DNA of 42,277 bases. Origin: Mycobacterium sp. ACS4331 (GTDB taxonomy: Bacteria; Actinomycetota; Actinomycetes; Mycobacteriales; Mycobacteriaceae). Positions within the stretch are counted from its first letter, which is position 1. Each line of letters starts with the position of its first letter. The notes beneath the pieces are model-generated. The model ran no database searches. It was not told the origin of the DNA and saw only the letters and a program-made list of their open reading frames with translations. The translations under genes were made by a program, and so were the position numbers. Location: positions 1 through 42,277 of the forward strand of contig NZ_LZHW01000084.1 of assembly GCF_001667265.1 (NCBI RefSeq), in the 5' to 3' direction. Positions 23,923-31,425 of the stretch are shown here, piece by piece.

Positions 23923-24231
23923 CTAGGCGGGCACTGTGGCCGTCGTCTTGCACTGCCAGCATTCGAAGTGGGAAGCACCCAGTGCGACGTTCTGCCGGGC
24001 ATTGCACCGCGGGCACGCCACGCCCCTCATCCCCGAGGGCGGTCCTGGCTGTCCAGGCGAGACGACAGCAGCAACAATGATTCCGATTACTCCGAAGAAG
24101 AATCCGAGGGCGAAGAAACCCCCGGCGCTGCGGTCCTTCTTCTTGGCAATGTTGGACGAGATCCAACCGCATACCAAAGGAACAACCACCAGCAGAAGAA
24201 CCAGCCAATGCCAAGGTTGTAAGCCACCCAT
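23923..24231 (-). CDS. Membrane zinc-ribbon protein (insert cargo)
   Basis: A 102-residue protein of unknown function. Two hydrophobic helices (residues 8-27 and 38-58, the second GFFALGFFFGVIGIIVAA) are followed by a Pro/Gly linker and a C-terminal zinc ribbon with ACPRC (Cys73, Cys76) and ECWQC (Cys91, Cys94). GAGGGG precedes the ATG at 24231. It is the only intact gene in the 879-bp segment between the 95-bp repeats, next to an integrase relic. Small membrane proteins of this build are frequent in prophages and genomic islands, sometimes as superinfection-exclusion factors; for this one that is a guess from context. Confidence 0.8.
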   Translation of the reverse strand: MGGLQPWHWLVLLLVVVPLVCGWISSNIAKKKDRSAGGFFALGFFFGVIGIIVAAVVSPGQPGPPSGMRGVACPRCNARQNVALGASHFECWQCKTTATVPA

Positions 24232-24315
24232 ATCAAGACCCCTCGTTTGCCAGCAGACTCGCAGAATCGTTTCACACTGGTTTCACCTGCGCTGGGTGAT
24301 CCAACTGATGAAAAG

Positions 24316-24349
24316 CGACTGACGAGCGCGGATCCGCGCTCGTCAGTCG
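24316..24349. terminator. Perfect 34-bp palindrome
   Basis: Both 17-base halves are exact reverse complements (centre GGATCC). On the minus strand it is followed by GCTTTTC. It probably ends the relic transcript ahead of the zinc-ribbon gene. Confidence 0.75.
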
Positions 24350-24452
24350 GAGTTCCTGCTCGACCCAGGCGAGTCGACGGGAGATTAGACCCGTCTCCTC
24401 GGTCGTGAGTTCTCGTGCCAGGCGCACGGCTACGTCGGATGCTTGGGCCTGG

Positions 24453-24609
24453 TCACTTCTCAGCCGAGACGCCGAGATCCTGAAACGACCCAACGATTTC
24501 GTATCCCTTGGCCTCTGCCCACTTGGTGGCAGTATCGATCTGGGCGAGATAGGAAACCCTTTTGCCGCCCTTGGGCTACCGATAGCCGAACCCCGATGAG
24601 GGCGCGGAG
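24453..24609 (-). pseudogene. Decayed N-terminus of a serine integrase
   Basis: Two minus-strand frames together resemble the start of a phage-type large serine integrase. One frame reads LRALIGVRLSV, matching the catalytic-Ser strand (RALxxxRLS). After a frameshift another reads WAEAKGYEIVGSFQDLGVS before a stop at 24453-24455, matching the later part of the same resolvase domain. The middle is garbled, a stop intervenes and the rest of the gene is missing. It begins only about 35 bp from the edge of the 95-bp repeat, where an integrase gene would lie relative to attP. I infer this from remembered integrase sequences. Confidence 0.55.
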
Positions 24610-24639
24610 AGCGCTTGCTTCGTCTGCTCGCAATCGAAT

Positions 24640-24741
24640 CTAGGCTTGCTGATCGAGAAGCATCCCGATCAGCAGCGCCAGCGGGCTGGACTCCAGCAGC
24701 GCGTCGGCATCCGGATCTTGAACCAGCTGCAAGGTGGGCAC
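24640..24741 (-). pseudogene. Truncated second copy of the HhH-GPD 5' end
   Basis: It starts with the same GTG-CCC-AC context and encodes the first 32 residues of the HhH-GPD protein (MPTLQLVQDPDADALL...LLDQQ) plus Ala, then stops at TAG (24640-24642). It presumably sits behind the original promoter of the gene. Confidence 0.9.
24647..24741 (-). repeat. 95-bp direct repeat, copy 2
   Basis: Partner of 23768-23862 (94 of 95 identical). Beyond 24741 the flanks remain loosely similar for another dozen bases (CAGTYTAG), then diverge. Confidence 0.95.
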
Positions 24742-24871
24742 CGAGCCAGTTTAGGCCGGATCGAGGGCGGCGATCAGCACGGGCACCGGTGTCCACCCGT
24801 TCAGACGCCGGTGTCGGCCAAGTGTGCGAACGTAGACGCAATAACCCTGGATATGCCCCTAGGAGATGGAC

Positions 24872-25168
24872 ATGAGACGCGTGGTGACACCTCTTGTCGC
24901 GGCAGTCGTCGCCGCGCTCGCCCTGGCCGGCCCGGCGGCGGCCATCCCCGACCAGGGCACCCCAGCCTTCGACGAATACCTGCAGGGCCTGCAGCGCAAC
25001 GGCTACAACCTCAACCCCGACACCGCCTGGCGCGTCGCCCATCAGGCCTGCATCGGCGGCATCCCGGGATACATCGGTCTCGAACTGGCCGCGCAGGGGG
25101 TCATCGGTCCCGGAGCCCAGGATCGAGTGTTCGACGTGGCACGCAAGTACGCCTGCCCGGTTCAGTGA
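24872..25168 (+). CDS. Secreted DUF732 protein
   Basis: A 98-residue exported protein. Signal peptide MRRVVTPLVAAVVAALALAG is cleaved at AAAIPD. The mature DUF732 domain has the family pattern FDEYLQGL...GYNLNPDTAWRVAHQAC and ends RKYACPVQ, giving two Cys likely bridged. Function unknown; the domain is widespread and multicopy in mycobacteria. I prefer the ATG at 24872, because AGGAG lies 6 nt upstream; the ATG at 24866 abuts the AGGAG directly. Confidence 0.87.
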   Translation: MRRVVTPLVAAVVAALALAGPAAAIPDQGTPAFDEYLQGLQRNGYNLNPDTAWRVAHQACIGGIPGYIGLELAAQGVIGPGAQDRVFDVARKYACPVQ

Positions 25169-25206
25169 CGGCCCGGGAATCTCGGATCACGCACACACTG
25201 AGTCGC

Positions 25207-25212
25207 TAGGGT
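25207..25212 (+). promoter_or_regulatory. -10 element of the kinase operon (leaderless)
   Basis: TAGGGT fits the mycobacterial TANNNT -10 and ends 7 nt before the ATG at 25220. There is no Shine-Dalgarno, so the mRNA probably begins at or next to the start codon. Confidence 0.55.
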
Positions 25213-25219
25213 CAGCATC

Positions 25220-26404
25220 ATGTCCGGCGAGATGGCGGCTGCGCTGGTCGCCGCACTGCTCGTCGTCGCCCTGATCGCGGCGATCACCGTGGTGCGCACC
25301 CGACGGGTCGTGGCCACCCCCACCGAGATCGCCGTGCACGCGGCCCTGCACACCGCCGCACTGTCGGCGCGGGCGCTGCGCCAGGGCCTCGACGCCGAAT
25401 CGGCGCGGGACGCGGTGCCGCACCTGCGGGATCTCACCGGCGCCCAGGGCGTCGCGCTGTACGACGCCGACGGCCACCTGCTGGCACACGATCCCGACGA
25501 CACGCTCATGTGGACCACGAACATGCTGGCCGAATGCGCCCGCGCGGCCCGCACCGCCGCCGAGGAGGGCAGGCGCGTGCTGGCCGGCACCAGTCCCGCG
25601 GTGATCGCCCAGCCTCTGCTGCCCGACGCGCACGACGTGCTCGGCGTCCTGGTGGTCCTCACCCACGCCCGGCCTGGTCCCGGGATGCTCGGCGCGGTCG
25701 GGGAAGTCGCCCGGTACGCCTCGAGCCAACTCGAACTGGCCGAACTCGACGCCTCGCGGGCCCGCCTCGACCGCGCGGAGGTGCTGGCGCTGCGCGCCCA
25801 GATCAGCCCGCACTTCGTCTACAACGCCCTCAACACCATCGCCTCGTTCGTCCGCACCGACCCCGACCGGGCCCGTGAGCTGATCCTCGACTTCGCCGAT
25901 TTCACTCGCTACTCGTTCCGGGCCGCGGGTCCGTACACGCTGCTGTCCGACGAACTCAAGAACATCGACCGCTACGTCACCCTCGAACGCGCCCGATTCG
26001 GGCCCGCCCTGGATGTCAGGCTTCAGGTCGCCCCCGAAGTGTTGGGTGTGGTGGTGCCGTTCCTGGCCCTGCAGCCCTTGGTGGAGAACGCGATTCGGCA
26101 CGGCCTCGCGGGCCGTCGCGACGGCGTCATCACCCTCACCGCCCGTGACGAGGGCAATGACTGTGTCATCAGCGTCGAGGACGACGGCGTCGGCATGGAC
26201 CCGGAGGCTCTGCGCACCGCGCACGCCGACGCGCTGGACAGGGACGGCGGAGACGACTCCGCGAGCGTCGGACTGGCCAATGTCGACCATCGCCTGCGCG
26301 CCGCATTCGGCAACGACTACGGTCTCATTGTCGAAACAGCGCTCGGGGCAGGCACGAAGGTGATCATGCGGGTTCCCAAATTCGCCGCAGGAGTACGCGT
26401 ATGA
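25220..26404 (+). CDS. LytS-type sensor histidine kinase
   Basis: A 394-residue sensor kinase of the LytS/YehU class. One N-terminal transmembrane helix (5-25) is followed by a GAF-like sensory domain (about 35-175). The His_kinase domain has the phosphoacceptor in QISPHFVYNAL (His198), and the ATPase domain has the N box LVENAIRHG (Asn290) and the G box DDGVGM (321-326). It has a single TM helix instead of the many-TM 5TMR-LYT sensor of LytS, so the signal is probably sensed in the cytosol or relayed by the symporters. It is first of four genes that overlap by ATGA or GTGA, ending in a symporter. Confidence 0.93.
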   Translation: MSGEMAAALVAALLVVALIAAITVVRTRRVVATPTEIAVHAALHTAALSARALRQGLDAESARDAVPHLRDLTGAQGVALYDADGHLLAHDPDDTLMWTTNMLAECARAARTAAEEGRRVLAGTSPAVIAQPLLPDAHDVLGVLVVLTHARPGPGMLGAVGEVARYASSQLELAELDASRARLDRAEVLALRAQISPHFVYNALNTIASFVRTDPDRARELILDFADFTRYSFRAAGPYTLLSDELKNIDRYVTLERARFGPALDVRLQVAPEVLGVVVPFLALQPLVENAIRHGLAGRRDGVITLTARDEGNDCVISVEDDGVGMDPEALRTAHADALDRDGGDDSASVGLANVDHRLRAAFGNDYGLIVETALGAGTKVIMRVPKFAAGVRV

Positions 26405-27168
26405 CCCGCCAACTGACCGTGCTCGCGGTCGATGACGAGGCTCCCGCCCTCGACGAGCTGACCTACCTGCTGACCAACAACGCCTCCGTCGGCGAGGTGC
26501 ACGGGGTCAGTGACGCCAACGCCGCCCTGCGCGAACTGTCCGAGCACAGCATCGACGCGATCTTCCTCGACATCAACATGCCCGGCCTGTCGGGTCTCGA
26601 ACTGGCCGCGGTGCTGGGCAACTTCTCCCATCCTCCCGCCGTCGTCTTCGTGACGGCGCACGAGGACAAGGCTGTCGCGGCCTTCGAGGTCGGGGCGCTC
26701 GACTACCTGTTGAAACCATTGCGCCGTGAGCGGCTCGACGAGGCGGTGCGCCGCGTCGTCGCGGCCCGGACCACGGAACCGCAGACCGGCGGCGACGACG
26801 AAGTGGTCCCCGTCGAACTCGCCGGCATCACGTCTCTGGTGCGTCGCGACACCATCGGTTGGGTCGAGGCCGACGGTGACTACGCGCGCCTGCACTCATC
26901 GTCGGGCTCGCACCTGGTCCGCATACCCCTGTCGACCCTGGAAACGCGTTGGCGCAATTCGGGTTTCCAGCGCGTGCATCGCTCCTACCTGGTGGCACTC
27001 GGCATGGTCACCGGGTTGCGCAGCACCGACAGCGGGGTGCTGGTGCGGATCCAGGAGAACGGCGCCTCCCCCGCGGTCGAGCTTCCGGTGAGCCGGCGCC
27101 AGACCCGGGAACTGCGCGACCGACTGGTCCGCGAACCCATGCGCAGTTATCGCCCGGTCGAACCGTGA
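26401..27168 (+). CDS. LytTR-family response regulator
   Basis: A 255-residue DNA-binding response regulator. The receiver domain has the acidic pair DDE (11-13), phospho-acceptor Asp57 in FLDINMPG, Thr in VTAHE and Lys in LLKPL. A linker (120-140) leads to a LytTR domain (about 145-245) with the typical IGWVEADGDYARLHS and FQRVHRSYLV motifs. It overlaps the kinase by ATGA. LytTR proteins bind pairs of 9-bp direct repeats about 12 bp apart; such a pair lies at 29290-29319, in front of the second symporter module. Confidence 0.94.
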   Translation: MTRQLTVLAVDDEAPALDELTYLLTNNASVGEVHGVSDANAALRELSEHSIDAIFLDINMPGLSGLELAAVLGNFSHPPAVVFVTAHEDKAVAAFEVGALDYLLKPLRRERLDEAVRRVVAARTTEPQTGGDDEVVPVELAGITSLVRRDTIGWVEADGDYARLHSSSGSHLVRIPLSTLETRWRNSGFQRVHRSYLVALGMVTGLRSTDSGVLVRIQENGASPAVELPVSRRQTRELRDRLVREPMRSYRPVEP

Positions 27169-27593
27169 ATCGCCCCGATCCGCCCCGACGGCCGCGCCCC
27201 GAGCGCCTCGACGCCCCACGTCGCCAGCGGGTCGTGCTGGCGCACCGGCGCGGCGCCCGCATGGTTCGCACGCGCGTCGAGGTCCAGGAGCAGACCGAGG
27301 TGGGCGACGCCCTGGTCCGCGGACTGGTGCGGGCCCAACTGGGCCTGGCACTGCGCCTGGCCGTCGTCGTCGCCGGCATCGCGATCGCGATCCCCCTGAT
27401 CGGCAACGCCTTTCCCGAAGTCACGGCGCTGAGCGTGCTCGGGATCCGGCTCAACTGGCTGGTGCTGGGTGTCTGCCTCTACCCGCTGATCTACGGGCTC
27501 GGTCGCCTCTACGTGCGCCTCGCCGAACAGGCCGAAGGCGATTTCATGCGCATCGTGAACGAGGGCGGCCGGGAGGAGGGTGAGGACCCGTGA
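27165..27593 (+). CDS. Two-TM accessory protein (DUF485-like position)
   Basis: A 142-residue protein with a very basic, Arg/Pro-rich N-terminal ~45 residues, then two transmembrane helices (about 65-85 and 95-120) and a charged C-terminus (RLAEQAEGDFMRIVNEGG). It holds the same place before a symporter as the DUF485 protein at 29432 and shares the plan of two TM helices followed by RxYVRLAEQ-like sequence, so it is probably a divergent DUF485 partner. The GTG start overlaps the regulator's stop (GTGA), and its own stop overlaps the symporter start in the same way. Confidence 0.75.
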   Translation: MNRPDPPRRPRPERLDAPRRQRVVLAHRRGARMVRTRVEVQEQTEVGDALVRGLVRAQLGLALRLAVVVAGIAIAIPLIGNAFPEVTALSVLGIRLNWLVLGVCLYPLIYGLGRLYVRLAEQAEGDFMRIVNEGGREEGEDP

Positions 27594-29284
27594 CCGCGGC
27601 CGCTCTGGTGCTCGCGGCGCTGGCGACGATACTGGTGGGCGCCTACGGGGGGCGGCTGTCCCGCACCACATCCGACTTCCTGGTGGCCTCCCGCACCGTC
27701 GGGCCGCACTGGAACGCCGCAGCGATATCGGGTGAATACCTCTCGGCCGCATCCTTTCTCGGCGTCGCGGGGCTGGTGGCCAAGTACGGCGCCGACGCGC
27801 TGTGGTACCCCGTCGGGTTCACCGCCGGCTACCTCGGGCTGCTGCTCTTCGCCTCCGCGCCGCTGCGCCGCTCGGGCGCCTACACCGTGCCGGACTTCGC
27901 CGAATTCCGCCTGGGGTCGGCGCGGGTGCGCACCATCGCGATGCTCGTGGTCGTGGTGATCTGTGTGCTCTACCTGGTGCCGCAGTATCAGGGGGCCGGA
28001 CTGACCCTGAAGATCCTTCTGGGCGTGCCGGTCTGGATCGGCCCGGTGGCCGTGGGGACCATCGTGATCGCCAACGTCGTCGGCGGCGGCATGCGCTCCA
28101 TCACGTTCGTCCAGGCCTTCCAGTACTGGCTCAAGCTCACGGCCATCGCCATTCCGGCTCTGGCCCTGACGATGCTGTTCCTCACCGACCGTCCCGCCCT
28201 CGGGGGTCCGCTGCCGCCCGTCGTCGCCGACACCACCACGGTCGCGATCGAGACCGACGTCGTGGTGCAGGTCGCGCAACCCGACGGCGTCTCGATCGAC
28301 GGCGCACCCCTGCACGGGCCGGGCCGATACACACTGCACACCGGCAGCACCCTGACCCTGGCCGCGGGCGCCGCCACCCCCGTGGTCGACGGCGCGCCCG
28401 TCAGCGGTGAGCAGTGGCTCTCCTCGGGTTCCGGCCTGGGCGGCGAACACCCTCTGTACCAAGTCCTTTCGGTGATCGTCGCGACCTTCCTGGGCACCAT
28501 GGGGCTGCCCCACGTCCTGGTGCGGTTCTACACCAATCCCGACGGTCGTGCGGCGCGCCGCACGGTGGTGGCGGTCATCGCGCTGCTGTCGCTGTTCTAT
28601 CTGTTCCCGACGATCCTCGGGGTGTTCGCCCGGCTTTACGTGCCGCAACTGCTGATCACCGGCACGGCCGACGCGGCGGTGCTGCTGCTGCCGGGGGCGG
28701 CGATCGGCGGACCCGTGGGCGCCGGCCTCGCGGCACTGGTCGCCGCGGGTGCCATCGCGGCATTCCTCGCCACCTCGTCCGGGCTGCTGGTCAGCATCGC
28801 CGGTGCGCTGTCGACCGACGTGCTCAAGGGCCGGGTGCGCGACTTCCGGTTGGCCGCGGTCATCGGCGGCCTGGTGCCGATCCCCCTGGCACTGGCGGCC
28901 TCCGCACTCGACCTGTCCCGCAACGTCGGACTGGTGTTCGCGGTCGCGGCATCGACACTGTGCCCGCTGCTGGTGCTGGGCATCTGGTGGCGCGGCCTGA
29001 CCGCGGCGGGCGCGATCGCCGGCCTGGCCACCGGCGGTCTGCTGTCCGGCACCGCGGTGGCCCTGACCGTCACCGGTGTGATCGACACCGACGCGTTCGC
29101 CGGATGGCCCGCGGCCATCGTGGGTTACCCGGCCGCCGTCACGGTGCCCATCGCCTTCGTGACGACGGTGGTGGTGAGCCGGCTGACGGCGGGCAGCGCG
29201 CCACGCGACGTCGCCCGGATCTTCGCGCGCATGCATGTCCCGGAACGTCTGGGCATGGGAATCGAGCGTGTCCCGCGCGGTTGA
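27590..29284 (+). CDS. Solute:sodium symporter, ActP-like, with large extracytoplasmic insert
   Basis: A 564-residue SSS-family transporter, in the branch that contains acetate/glycolate (ActP) and pyruvate/propionate (MctC) permeases. About 13 TM segments. GEYLSAASFLG at 48-58 and LPHVLVRFYTNPD near 305 are family motifs. Residues ~200-289 form a non-membrane insert with beta-type repeats (VVVQVAQPDGVSIDGAPLHG) that is much longer than the corresponding loop of the second symporter at 29770. The location implies an exposed, possibly ligand-contacting domain. The substrate is probably a short-chain monocarboxylate, inferred from family only. It is last in the kinase operon. Confidence 0.88.
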   Translation: MTAAALVLAALATILVGAYGGRLSRTTSDFLVASRTVGPHWNAAAISGEYLSAASFLGVAGLVAKYGADALWYPVGFTAGYLGLLLFASAPLRRSGAYTVPDFAEFRLGSARVRTIAMLVVVVICVLYLVPQYQGAGLTLKILLGVPVWIGPVAVGTIVIANVVGGGMRSITFVQAFQYWLKLTAIAIPALALTMLFLTDRPALGGPLPPVVADTTTVAIETDVVVQVAQPDGVSIDGAPLHGPGRYTLHTGSTLTLAAGAATPVVDGAPVSGEQWLSSGSGLGGEHPLYQVLSVIVATFLGTMGLPHVLVRFYTNPDGRAARRTVVAVIALLSLFYLFPTILGVFARLYVPQLLITGTADAAVLLLPGAAIGGPVGAGLAALVAAGAIAAFLATSSGLLVSIAGALSTDVLKGRVRDFRLAAVIGGLVPIPLALAASALDLSRNVGLVFAVAASTLCPLLVLGIWWRGLTAAGAIAGLATGGLLSGTAVALTVTGVIDTDAFAGWPAAIVGYPAAVTVPIAFVTTVVVSRLTAGSAPRDVARIFARMHVPERLGMGIERVPRG

Positions 29285-29289
29285 CCACG

Positions 29290-29319
29290 ACCGTTCAGCG
29301 GTCACCGCCGACCGTTCAC
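29290..29319 (+). promoter_or_regulatory. Predicted LytTR binding site
   Basis: ACCGTTCAG (29290-29298) and ACCGTTCAC (29311-29319) are direct repeats separated by exactly 12 bp. This fits the published LytTR consensus [TA][AC][CA]GTTN[AG][TG], with one mismatch in the last base of the second copy. It starts 6 bp after the first symporter's stop and lies upstream of the DUF485/symporter pair. Confidence 0.65.
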
Positions 29320-29331
29320 CGCATGAGGGGC

Positions 29332-29361
29332 GGGCTTCGGCGAGCAGCGGCGCTGAAGCCC
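29332..29361 (+). terminator. Hairpin after the kinase operon
   Basis: GGGCTTC (29332-29338) and GAAGCCC (29355-29361) with further pairing inside form a hairpin between the LytTR site and the next promoter. It could attenuate read-through into the second symporter module. Confidence 0.45.
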
Positions 29362-29367
29362 TTCGGA

Positions 29368-29390
29368 TGTGATGTGAGTCTCAATACCCT
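29368..29390 (+). promoter_or_regulatory. Promoter of second symporter module with CRP-like site
   Basis: TGTGATGTGAGTCTCA (29368-29383) matches TGTGA-N6-TCACA with one mismatch, the site of the mycobacterial cAMP receptor protein. TACCCT (29385-29390) is a possible -10. If so, the CRP-like site would overlap the promoter core, a position expected to repress. Confidence 0.4.
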
Positions 29391-29431
29391 GACCTCCAGT
29401 GCAGCACCACATCGACGTCAGGAGACCCGCC

Positions 29432-29773
29432 GTGCCCACCACCGACAGTCCACCAGCGCCCACCGGCGCTCAGTTCCTCGAGACCCAGGCCAGCCCAGAG
29501 TTCCAGGAACTGCGGACTCGGCTGCGCCGCTTCGTCTTTCCGATGACCGTGTTCTTTCTGCTCTGGTATGCCCTGTACGTCGCCCTCGGCGCCTTCGCCC
29601 ACGACTTCATGGCCATCCGCGTGTTCGGCAACGTCAACCTCGGCCTGCTCATCGGCCTGGGCCAGTTCCTGACGACGTTCGTCATCACCGGGCTCTACGT
29701 ACGCTTCGCCAACCGCGAACTCGATCCGCGGGCCGAGGCGATCCGCGCCGAACTGGAAGGTGACGCGCTGTGA
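29432..29773 (+). CDS. DUF485 membrane protein
   Basis: A 113-residue DUF485 protein (YjcH type), the usual small partner encoded directly before ActP/MctC-like symporters. Pattern: F(Q)ELRTRLRRFVFPMTVFFLLWYALYV, then a second TM helix (NLGLLIGLGQFLTTFVITGLY) and YVRFANRELDPRAEAIR. The GTG at 29432 follows AGGAG by 7 nt. The stop overlaps the symporter start (GTGA), so the two are coupled. Its exact role in transport is not established. Confidence 0.9.
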   Translation: MPTTDSPPAPTGAQFLETQASPEFQELRTRLRRFVFPMTVFFLLWYALYVALGAFAHDFMAIRVFGNVNLGLLIGLGQFLTTFVITGLYVRFANRELDPRAEAIRAELEGDAL

Positions 29774-31401
29774 CCACCACCCTTCTCGCCGCCGACGGTG
29801 TGGGCAACCCCGTCGCCAACATCGCCATCTTCGGCGTGTTCGTCGCGGTCACCATGGTCGTGGTGATCCGGGCCAGCAAGCGCAACGCCACGGCCGACGA
29901 GTTCTTCACCGGCGGCCGCGGCTTCTCCGGCCCGCAGAACGGCATCGCGATCGCCGGCGACTACCTGTCGGCGGCCAGCTTCCTGGGCATCGCCGGCGCC
30001 ATCGCGGTCTACGGCTACGACGGCTTCCTCTACTCGATCGGCTTCCTGGTGGCCTGGCTCGTCGCCCTGCTGCTGGTCGCCGAACTCCTGCGCAACACAG
30101 GCAGATTCACCATGGCCGACGTGCTGAGCTTCCGCCTCAAGCAGAAGCCGGTCCGGTTGGCCGCCGCCACCTCGACGCTGACGGTGTCGCTGTTCTACCT
30201 GCTGGCCCAGATGGCCGGGGCGGGCGGTCTGGTGGCGCTGCTGCTCGACATCAACAGTCGCGCAGGGCAATCCCTCGTCATCGCCATCGTCGGCATCCTG
30301 ATGATCGTCTACGTCCTCGTGGGCGGCATGAAGGGCACCACCTGGGTGCAGATCATCAAGGCCGTGCTGCTGATCGCGGGTGCGGGCCTCATGACGGTCA
30401 TGGTGCTGGGCAAGTTCGGGCTCAACTTCTCTGAGATCCTCGGCACCGCGCAGGCCGCGATCTCGGGCTCGACGACTCCGGGTGTCGCCAGTCGCGACGT
30501 GCTCGCCCCCGGCGCGCAGTACGGCGGGTCGCTGACGTCGCAGATCAACTTCATCTCGCTGGCCCTGGCGCTGGTGCTGGGCACCGCTGGTCTGCCGCAC
30601 GTGCTGATGCGCTTCTACACCGTGCCGACCGCCAAGGAGGCCCGCCGGTCCGTCGTCTGGGCCATCGCGCTGATCGGCGCGTTCTACCTGTTCACCCTCG
30701 TGCTCGGCTACGGCGCGGCGGCACTCGTCGGCCCCGACCGGATCCTGGGCGCGGCGGGCGGCGTCAACTCCGCGGCCCCGCTGCTGGCGTTCGAACTCGG
30801 CGGCGTGGTCCTGCTCGGGATCATCTCGGCGGTCGCGTTCGCGACCATCCTCGCGGTGGTCGCGGGCCTGACCATCACGGCGTCGGCATCCTTCGCGCAC
30901 GACGTGTACGCCAGCGTGCTGAAGTCGCACAACGTCACCGAGGACGAGCAGGTGCGCGTCTCCCGCATCACCGCGGTGGTGCTCGGCGTGTTCGCGATCG
31001 GGTTGGGCATCCTGGCCAACGGGCAGAACATCGCCTTCCTGGTGGCGTTGGCGTTCGCGGTCGCCGCGGCGGCCAACCTGCCGACCATCGTGTACTCGCT
31101 GTACTGGAAGCGGTTCAACACCCGGGGCGCGCTGTGGAGCATGTACGGCGGCCTGATCTCGACCATCGTGCTGATCGTGTTCTCACCGGCGGTCTCGGGC
31201 ACCAAGACCTCGATGATCCCCGGCGCGGACTTCGCGTGGTTCCCCCTGGCCAATCCCGGCATCATCTCGATCCCGCTGGCTTTCATCCTGGGCATCGTCG
31301 GCACGCTGACCTCGCCCGACACCGGTGACGACGAGAAGAACGCCGAGATGGAGGTCCGCTCGCTGACCGGGGTGGGCGCCGAGAAGGCGGTCGCGCACTG
31401 A
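29770..31401 (+). CDS. Solute:sodium symporter, ActP/MctC-like
   Basis: A 543-residue SSS-family cation/monocarboxylate symporter with about 13 TM helices. GDYLSAASFLG (63-73), VGGMKGTTWVQIIKA (near 183-197) and LPHVLMRFYTVPTAKEARRS (near 277) mark the acetate/pyruvate branch. The loop between the sixth and seventh helices is short here, unlike in its neighbour at 27590. It follows DUF485 in a two-gene operon with its own promoter region and the predicted LytTR site, and is closed by a strong terminator. Confidence 0.92.
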   Translation: MTTTLLAADGVGNPVANIAIFGVFVAVTMVVVIRASKRNATADEFFTGGRGFSGPQNGIAIAGDYLSAASFLGIAGAIAVYGYDGFLYSIGFLVAWLVALLLVAELLRNTGRFTMADVLSFRLKQKPVRLAAATSTLTVSLFYLLAQMAGAGGLVALLLDINSRAGQSLVIAIVGILMIVYVLVGGMKGTTWVQIIKAVLLIAGAGLMTVMVLGKFGLNFSEILGTAQAAISGSTTPGVASRDVLAPGAQYGGSLTSQINFISLALALVLGTAGLPHVLMRFYTVPTAKEARRSVVWAIALIGAFYLFTLVLGYGAAALVGPDRILGAAGGVNSAAPLLAFELGGVVLLGIISAVAFATILAVVAGLTITASASFAHDVYASVLKSHNVTEDEQVRVSRITAVVLGVFAIGLGILANGQNIAFLVALAFAVAAAANLPTIVYSLYWKRFNTRGALWSMYGGLISTIVLIVFSPAVSGTKTSMIPGADFAWFPLANPGIISIPLAFILGIVGTLTSPDTGDDEKNAEMEVRSLTGVGAEKAVAH

Positions 31402-31425
31402 CGCACTGCCCCTCAACCCGGTGAG

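Larger units (their letters stand above)
24232..24871. other. Gap with decayed mobile-element sequence
   Basis: This 640-bp stretch contains the promoter of the zinc-ribbon gene, a 34-bp palindrome, an open stretch of about 36 codons on the minus strand (LARELTTEETGLISRRLAW, roughly 24345-24440) that looks like a gene fragment, the serine-integrase relic and the second copy of the HhH-GPD 5' end. Promoter and Shine-Dalgarno of the DUF732 gene lie at its right end. Confidence 0.65.

Noticed and set aside
24405..24599. 64-codon plus-strand ORF
   Set aside because: It overlaps the integrase relic on the other strand and has no ribosome site or motif.
27509..29305. 598-codon open frame on the minus strand
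   Set aside because: Antisense to the first symporter, which has clear SSS motifs; His/Gln/Arg/Asp-rich shadow composition.
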